A DNA stretch of 9,624 nt. It comes from Candidatus Pelagibacter sp. (lineage in GTDB: Bacteria > Pseudomonadota > Alphaproteobacteria > Pelagibacterales > Pelagibacteraceae). Below, piece after piece: positions 6,290 through 9,624 of the stretch. The notes beneath the pieces are model-generated. The model had not been told where the DNA came from, made no database searches, and saw only the letters and a list, made by a program, of their open reading frames with translations. A program made the position numbers and the translations under genes. The DNA lies in the NCBI GenBank assembly GCA_002704185.1, contig PAFP01000061.1:1-9624 (forward strand). The letters are read 5' to 3'. The first letter of the stretch is position 1. Each line of letters begins with the position of its first letter.

Positions 6290-6567
6290 TTAAATTTCCT
6301 CTTAATTTCACCAACATGGACATCTTCTATATAAATAAGTCCCGCAACACGTCTAACTAAATTGTTTTCATAATGGTGTATATTCTTATCTGAATATATT
6401 GTTGTTAAAAGCATTTCAATAATCTCAAGTCTATTTTCATAATTTAATTTTTTTATTTCTTTTGTCATTTCGAGTATTTGGATACTGTCTTTTTCTAATT
6501 TTTCGCTCTCATTGAAAAGAGCCTCTATATATTCGTCTTCTTTTAATCCAAGTTTTTTAAGACATTT
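6286..6567 (-). CDS. TerB-like protein, 5'-truncated copy at the repeat boundary
   Basis: This minus-strand fragment is identical to residues 46-138 of the intact terB-like gene at 6843-7259 and lacks the first 45 residues, including the first conserved helix. The sequence stops matching at 6567. An accidental in-frame ATG at 6573, supplied by the helicase sequence beyond the junction, lets the frame look like a short independent gene, but there is no ribosome site and no reason to believe it is one. It is best read as a partial copy created by the strand switch. It retains its 4-bp overlap with fdxA at the 3' end. Confidence 0.85.
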   Translation of the reverse strand, partial: KCLKKLGLKEDEYIEALFNESEKLEKDSIQILEMTKEIKKLNYENRLEIIEMLLTTIYSDKNIHHYENNLVRRVAGLIYIEDVHVGEIKRKFK

Positions 6568-6568
6568 A
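6567..6568. other. Fold-back junction (end of left repeat arm)
   Basis: Left of this point the sequence is the minus-sense copy of terB. Right of it is the + strand helicase 3' end, which is contiguous with intact terB. The left arm thus ends inside terB while the native sequence re-enters 410 bp upstream. Any microhomology cannot be assessed, since the native helicase sequence before 6568 is not in the window. Confidence 0.9.
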
Positions 6569-6843
6569 AGCATATTATTATAAGAATTGATATGCTTGAA
6601 AAGTTATTTTTAATGATTATGGATAAGAAAGTAGGTGATAACTTTTTTTTAGAAAATACTGCATTAAATCTTTTAGGATGTAGCAAAGAGGACTTTATAG
6701 TTTTTATGAGGGAGATTGGTTATAAATTTATAACAAAAAATGATACTGAGCTATTTAAGTATTTACCAAAAAAAACTAACGTAAGAAAAGCAAAAATTAA
6801 AAAGGAAAATCCATTTCATATACTTAAAACTCTTGAACTTTAA
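6568..6843 (+). CDS. C-terminal fragment of MgpS-type ATP-dependent helicase
   Basis: The frame ending at 6843 is open through the junction back to 6547, but native sequence starts at about 6568. It encodes KHIIIRIDMLEKLF at the N-terminal end, then NTALNLLGCSKEDFIVFMREIGYKF, and ends NPFHILKTLEL. From memory, these match the extreme C-terminus of the large alphaproteobacterial SF2 helicase that sits upstream of fdxA-carD: an R-x-D-M-L-E-x-L segment, a LLGCSxEDF motif, and a terminal PF-x-x-L. The helicase motor motifs are missing because most of the gene is absent. The ATG at 6592 is an internal methionine, not a start: it has no Shine-Dalgarno, and the homology begins before it. The stop TAA shares a base with the terB ATG. 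Family assignment is moderately sure. Confidence 0.65.
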   Translation, partial: KHIIIRIDMLEKLFLMIMDKKVGDNFFLENTALNLLGCSKEDFIVFMREIGYKFITKNDTELFKYLPKKTNVRKAKIKKENPFHILKTLEL

Positions 6844-6977
6844 TGATTAAATTTTTTAATAAAAAAAAAGATACTCCAAATAATTTTAAAAAAATAGAAT
6901 TAGCAGTATGCTCATTATTAATACATGCAGCAAAATTAGATGGTTGCTACGAGGATATTGAAAAAATAACTATAAAA
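6568..6977. other. Unique 410-bp centre (loop) of the inverted repeat
   Basis: This single-copy stretch lies between the two arms. It is not filler: it holds the helicase 3' end and the first 45 codons of terB, in unbroken reading frames that continue into the right arm. The right arm is therefore the native context and the left arm the switched copy. Confidence 0.9.
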
Positions 6978-7259
6978 AAATGTCTTAAAAAACTTGGATT
7001 AAAAGAAGACGAATATATAGAGGCTCTTTTCAATGAGAGCGAAAAATTAGAAAAAGACAGTATCCAAATACTCGAAATGACAAAAGAAATAAAAAAATTA
7101 AATTATGAAAATAGACTTGAGATTATTGAAATGCTTTTAACAACAATATATTCAGATAAGAATATACACCATTATGAAAACAATTTAGTTAGACGTGTTG
7201 CGGGACTTATTTATATAGAAGATGTCCATGTTGGTGAAATTAAGAGGAAATTTAAATGA
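6843..7259 (+). CDS. TerB-like (COG4103-type) helical protein, intact copy
   Basis: This 138-residue all-helical protein resembles the TerB/DjlA-N fold of COG4103-type 'uncharacterised TerB' proteins: an [16 protein letters not shown] block at about 25-40, a central [26 protein letters not shown] block, and a [10 protein letters not shown] block near the C-terminus. The acidic residues after the first (LDG) and second (SDK) helices fit the family's two symmetric metal-site-like motifs. TerB proteins were named for tellurite resistance, but this subgroup is housekeeping in context and its role is unknown; a tellurite function should not be assumed. The first ten residues are Lys/Phe-rich. It overlaps the helicase stop by 1 bp and the fdxA start by 4 bp, suggesting a coupled helicase-terB-fdxA unit. 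No Shine-Dalgarno is visible. Confidence 0.75.
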   Translation: MIKFFNKKKDTPNNFKKIELAVCSLLIHAAKLDGCYEDIEKITIKKCLKKLGLKEDEYIEALFNESEKLEKDSIQILEMTKEIKKLNYENRLEIIEMLLTTIYSDKNIHHYENNLVRRVAGLIYIEDVHVGEIKRKFK

Positions 7260-7597
7260 CATATATCGTAAATGACAAATGTATAAAATGTAAACTCACT
7301 GATTGTGTTGATGTCTGTCCAGTTGATTGCTTTTATGAAGGAGAAAATATGCTTGTAATAAACCCCGACGAATGTATTGATTGTGGAGTTTGTGAACCTG
7401 AATGCCCTATTGATGCGATTGAACCAGATACAAATCCAAACACTGAGAAATTAGTTTTGTTAAATAAAGAATTATCTGAGAAATGGCCTAACATTAGTAA
7501 AAAGAAAGAACCAATGAAAGAATGGGAGAATTTTAAAGATATGAAAGATAAAATGGAAAGATTTTTTAGCAACAAAGCTTTTGTTGAAAAGAAATAA
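7256..7597 (+). CDS. fdxA: Seven-iron ferredoxin FdxA, right-arm (native-context) copy
   Basis: FdxA is a small cytosolic electron carrier with one [3Fe-4S] and one [4Fe-4S] cluster. Compared with Azotobacter vinelandii FdI (numbering +1 for the Met), Cys9, Cys17 and Cys50 would hold the 3Fe cluster and Cys21, Cys40, Cys43 and Cys46 the 4Fe cluster; Cys12 and Cys25 are the extra conserved cysteines. The blocks [13 protein letters not shown] and [12 protein letters not shown] are nearly those of FdI, and the C-terminal region ([12 protein letters not shown]) is also conserved. The length of 113 residues is normal. The Shine-Dalgarno AGAGGA (7243-7248) lies within the end of terB, and the start overlaps the terB stop by 4 bp. 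The redox partner is not evident from this neighbourhood. Its place before carD is a common alphaproteobacterial arrangement. Confidence 0.97.
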   Translation: MTYIVNDKCIKCKLTDCVDVCPVDCFYEGENMLVINPDECIDCGVCEPECPIDAIEPDTNPNTEKLVLLNKELSEKWPNISKKKEPMKEWENFKDMKDKMERFFSNKAFVEKK

Positions 7598-7603
7598 AAG
7601 TGC

Positions 7604-7632
7604 TTGAATTAATAATAATTTTCAGATATCTC
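7604..7632 (+). promoter_or_regulatory. Possible internal promoter before carD
   Basis: TTGAAT (7604-7609), a 17-bp spacer and TATCTC (7627-7632) lie in the 43-bp fdxA-carD gap. A start site 6-8 bp downstream would fall almost on the carD ATG, giving a nearly leaderless mRNA, which fits the absence of a Shine-Dalgarno there. The matches are modest. Mirrored at 5913-5941. Confidence 0.28.
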
Positions 7633-7640
7633 ATCGCTTC

Positions 7641-8333
7641 ATGCCAAAAAAGAAAAAAACTAAGGTTAAATTAAAAAAAAAGAAATTAAAAAAAGTAAAA
7701 AAAAAAGAAATTTTCAAAAAAAAAGCTACAAAAGAAACTAAGAAAAACCAGTCTTCTTCAACGCCCAGTCAAAATGATGTTTTAGAAATAAAAAAAATTA
7801 AAAAACAAGAGACCCAGAAAAGGATTTATAAGGTTAAAGATTTTGTTGTTTATCCAAAGCATGGTATTGGGCAAATTGTATCGATTGAGAAAGATACAAT
7901 AGCTGGAATAGAAATAAGTTTTTATAGAATAGAGATTACAAAAGATAAGCTCAATTTAACTATACCAACTAATCAACAAGGGAATTTACGTGCTCTTTCG
8001 AGTATAAATCAAATTAATAAAGCAATTTCTATTTTAAAAGGAAAAGCAAAAGTAAAAAGAACAATGTGGAGTCGTAGAGCTCAAGAATACGAACAAAAAA
8101 TTAATTCAGGCGAAATTTATCAAATAGCTGAAGTGGTGAGAGATTTAAATAAAAACACAGATATGCCTGTAGACCAATCTTACAGTGAAAGGCAGTTATT
8201 TGAGAAAGCTTATGACAGGCTACTTGGAGAAGTTATAGCTGTAATAAATATTGATGAAGAGACTGGTAGAGTTAAATTAAATAAAGCATTAGGCAAAAAA
8301 CCAGAAGAAATTAATAATCCAACTCCAGTTTAA
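7641..8333 (+). CDS. carD: CarD-family regulator with polylysine N-terminus, right-arm (native-context) copy
   Basis: CarD binds the RNA polymerase beta lobe and promoter DNA to tune open-complex stability, often at rRNA and growth-related promoters. Residues 62-120 form the Tudor-like RNA-polymerase-interacting domain, beginning YKVKDFVVYPKHGIGQIV. Residues 125-215 form the helical DNA-binding domain with W143 in TMWSRRAQEYEQ and the EVVRDL helix. At 230 residues it is longer than the ~160-170 of many CarD proteins, because of a disordered N-terminal tail: 21 of the first 35 residues are lysine and none is arginine, followed by a Ser/Gln/Asn-rich linker (about 36-48). The tail is encoded by long A-runs, so homopolymer errors could affect its frame, but both copies agree. 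The ATG has no clear Shine-Dalgarno. The gene terminates at a hairpin shared with the convergent basic-protein gene. Confidence 0.95.
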   Translation: MPKKKKTKVKLKKKKLKKVKKKEIFKKKATKETKKNQSSSTPSQNDVLEIKKIKKQETQKRIYKVKDFVVYPKHGIGQIVSIEKDTIAGIEISFYRIEITKDKLNLTIPTNQQGNLRALSSINQINKAISILKGKAKVKRTMWSRRAQEYEQKINSGEIYQIAEVVRDLNKNTDMPVDQSYSERQLFEKAYDRLLGEVIAVINIDEETGRVKLNKALGKKPEEINNPTPV

Positions 8334-8371
8334 AAAAAACGCCCTTCAAGTTTTTTGAAGAGCGTTTTTTT
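8332..8371. terminator. Bidirectional intrinsic terminator, right copy
   Basis: Mirror copy of the 5174-5213 hairpin: CGCCCTTCAA, a 5-nt loop, TTGAAGAGCG, with A-run before and T-run after. It sits between convergent carD (+) and the basic-protein gene (-). In the carD direction the stem has one C/A mismatch. Confidence 0.88.
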
Positions 8372-8391
8372 CAAAAAATAAAAAGAAAAAA

Positions 8392-8481
8392 TTATCTTCT
8401 TTTCTTTCTTTTCGTAGCTTTTTTCTTCTTGCCACCTTTTCTTTTCTTAGCTTTTTTAGCTTTTTTTCTTCTTTTAGCCAT
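8392..8481 (-). CDS. 29-aa Lys/Arg-rich basic protein, right-arm copy
   Basis: This is an identical reverse-complement copy of the gene at 5064-5153, with the same strong Shine-Dalgarno, leader hairpin (8510-8533) and candidate promoter (8546-8575). The 29-residue product has 21 Lys/Arg and no acidic or bulky hydrophobic residues. In this orientation it is convergent with native-context carD, so the right arm shows the likely true genomic arrangement. Function unknown; a nucleic-acid- or ribosome-associated role is a guess from composition. Confidence 0.72.
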   Translation of the reverse strand: MAKRRKKAKKAKKRKGGKKKKATKRKKRR

Positions 8482-8694
8482 CTCCGTTCCTCCCTTTTAA
8501 GTTTGGAGCATCACTTAAAAAATATTAAGTGATTCGTTATAAATTGATATAAAAATAAAAAACATATAATGTCAAATAATAAAATTTAGTAGAAAATTTT
8601 AAAATAAAAAAAAATTTCAATTTAAAGTTTAAAATAAACAAATAGTATCTAAAAGTAAGTTAATTCAACGTTTTTTTATGTTTTTTTTATAAAA

Positions 8695-9624
8695 TTAATT
8701 TTTTTTATAAAAATTTTCCAAAATACTTTTGTATTTTTCTTTTATTTTATGCCTTTTAATCTTCATTGTTGGAGTCATTAATTCATTCTCTATTGTAAAT
8801 TCTTCTTCAATTATGTGAAATTTCTTAATTTTTTCCACAATAGTTAAGTTTTCATTTACATTCTCGATAATTTTTTTAATTTTTTCATTATCAAATTTTA
8901 TTTCTTTATTTAAAACTAAAAGACAACACAAAAATTTTTGGTTATCGCCGTGTACGTATGCTTGGGATATTTCATTATTTAAACATAATAAATTTTCTAA
9001 TTTTGATGGAGAGATATTATCACCTCCGCTAGAAACAATTATATCTTTTTTTCTATCAGTTATTTTTAAAAAACCATCATTATCCAAAACACCAATATCA
9101 CCAGTATAAAGCCAATTATTTTTAATAATATCATTAGTTGCTTTCTCATTATTCCAGTATCCAAGCATTATATTTTCACCCTGAACTAATATCTCTCCAT
9201 CTGAAGCAATTTTAACTTTTACATTTTTAAGTGGTATTCCGACCGTATCAATTTTTATATCATTTATCGGATTACATGAAACAACAGGTGATGTTTCGGT
9301 TAATCCATAACCTTGTAAAGTTTTTAATCCTAAAGCATTTAAAAAAGTTCCAACATTTTTGTCTAAAGGGCCGCCGCCGGAAACAAAAGCCTTTAAATTA
9401 CCGCCGAAATTTTTAAGTATTTTTTTTCGAACTAGAAGATCTAGTAGTAAATTAATTATGTACTCTATAAATGTTATTTTTTGCTTTAGAAAAATTTTTG
9501 TACCAATTTTAACAGTTTTAAAAAATAACCATTTTTTAAAAAAATTTGCTTTTGAAGCGCCTACAAACATTTTATTATAGAGATTGTTATAAAATCTTGG
9601 TACTGCTGTCATTATATCTGGTTT
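8695..9624 (-). CDS. Long-chain acyl-CoA synthetase, right-arm copy cut by window end
   Basis: This is the minus-strand copy of residues 256-564 of the complete synthetase at 3156-4850, identical in that range. It contains the GYGLTETSP, YTGD and DRKKDIIVSSGGDN motifs and the TPTMKIKR tail, but lacks the N-terminal ~255 residues with the ATP P-loop because the window stops. The frame is still open at the last base; the methionine at 9612 is internal. Whether a full gene exists here depends on sequence beyond 9624. Confidence 0.93.
   Translation of the reverse strand, partial: KPDIMTAVPRFYNNLYNKMFVGASKANFFKKWLFFKTVKIGTKIFLKQKITFIEYIINLLLDLLVRKKILKNFGGNLKAFVSGGGPLDKNVGTFLNALGLKTLQGYGLTETSPVVSCNPINDIKIDTVGIPLKNVKVKIASDGEILVQGENIMLGYWNNEKATNDIIKNNWLYTGDIGVLDNDGFLKITDRKKDIIVSSGGDNISPSKLENLLCLNNEISQAYVHGDNQKFLCCLLVLNKEIKFDNEKIKKIIENVNENLTIVEKIKKFHIIEEEFTIENELMTPTMKIKRHKIKEKYKSILENFYKKN

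Larger units (their letters stand above)
3921..6567 (+). repeat. Left arm of large perfect inverted repeat
   Basis: This 2,647-bp block is the reverse complement of 6978-9624, with paired positions summing to 13545. Translations of all genes in the two arms are identical, and the intergenic stretches I compared (4845-4910 and 5150-5220) match base for base. The inner end is sharp: 6567 still pairs with 6978 while 6568 does not pair with 6977. The outer end is set only by the window edge, so the repeat may continue leftward as far as the 2740-2762 junction. Confidence 0.95.
6978..9624 (-). repeat. Right arm of large perfect inverted repeat
   Basis: Reverse complement of 3921-6567. The match still holds at the final base, where the last 13 bases are the complement of 3921-3933, so the arm is cut by the window rather than ending here. 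If it continues to the plsC/yqaA switch point it would end near coordinate 10,785 in this numbering, beyond which intact yqaA would be expected. Confidence 0.95.

Noticed and set aside
6286..6573. A complete 95-residue minus-strand gene starting at ATG 6573
   Set aside because: It is terB residues 46-138 with a start codon supplied by the helicase sequence across the fold-back junction. It is a truncated copy, not an independent gene.
6843..7259. A tellurite-resistance or stress (Ter) system
   Set aside because: Only a TerB-like fold is present, within a helicase-ferredoxin-CarD housekeeping unit. There are no TerC/D/E/Z partners.
3921..9624. Inverted repeat as ends of a transposon or a genomic island
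   Set aside because: The arms carry housekeeping genes and cut them mid-frame. No transposase, integrase, target duplication or recombination site is visible.
1..9624. CRISPR array, toxin-antitoxin, phage or defence genes
   Set aside because: I saw no short direct-repeat array, integrase or recognisable defence domain on either strand. The window is fully accounted for by housekeeping genes and the inverted repeat.

Overview
The window is strongly AT-rich, tightly packed DNA (1-4 bp gene overlaps). Its gene neighbourhoods look alphaproteobacterial and most resemble a streamlined marine lineage of the SAR11/Pelagibacterales type. That placement rests on gene order and base composition, not on a search.

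Layout. (1) Bases 1-2745 hold an operon-like + strand run: the 3' part of argH (argininosuccinate lyase), a 38-codon LptM-like lipoprotein, lysA (diaminopimelate decarboxylase) and the first ~70% of a plsC-type acyltransferase. (2) At about 2740-2762 plsC breaks off and runs into the N-terminal part of a YqaA/DedA-family membrane protein on the opposite strand. (3) Next come tRNA-Leu(CAA), a complete long-chain acyl-CoA synthetase starting 5 bp after the tRNA CCA, and a 29-residue Lys/Arg-rich basic protein with its own promoter-like element, leader hairpin and strong Shine-Dalgarno. A shared bidirectional terminator follows, then carD, fdxA and a 5'-truncated terB on the minus strand. (4) At 6567/6568 the sequence switches to the 3' end of an MgpS-type helicase gene on the + strand. 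This is followed by intact terB, fdxA, carD, the terminator, the basic-protein gene (minus) and the 3' part of the synthetase gene (minus), which is cut by the window end.

The dominant structure is therefore an inverted repeat: 3921-6567 and 6978-9624 are reverse complements (i + j = 13545) around a unique 410-bp centre, with no difference in the coding products or in the intergenic stretches I compared. The second arm still matches at the last base of the window. Together with the plsC/yqaA junction, this reads as two strand switches within one locus whose native order may be argH-lptM-lysA-plsC ... helicase-terB-fdxA-carD, <basic protein, <synthetase, <tRNA-Leu, yqaA>. An amplification or assembly fold-back chimera is the simplest explanation. 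A very recent inverted duplication is the biological alternative.

Functionally these are housekeeping genes: arginine and lysine synthesis, outer-membrane LPS-translocon maturation (LptM), phospholipid and fatty-acid activation, a 7Fe ferredoxin, and the RNA-polymerase-binding regulator CarD with an unusual polylysine N-terminus. I saw no defence, mobile-element, phage or CRISPR system. The most interesting native biology is the tiny basic protein with its structured leader and the tRNA/synthetase junction without a leader.
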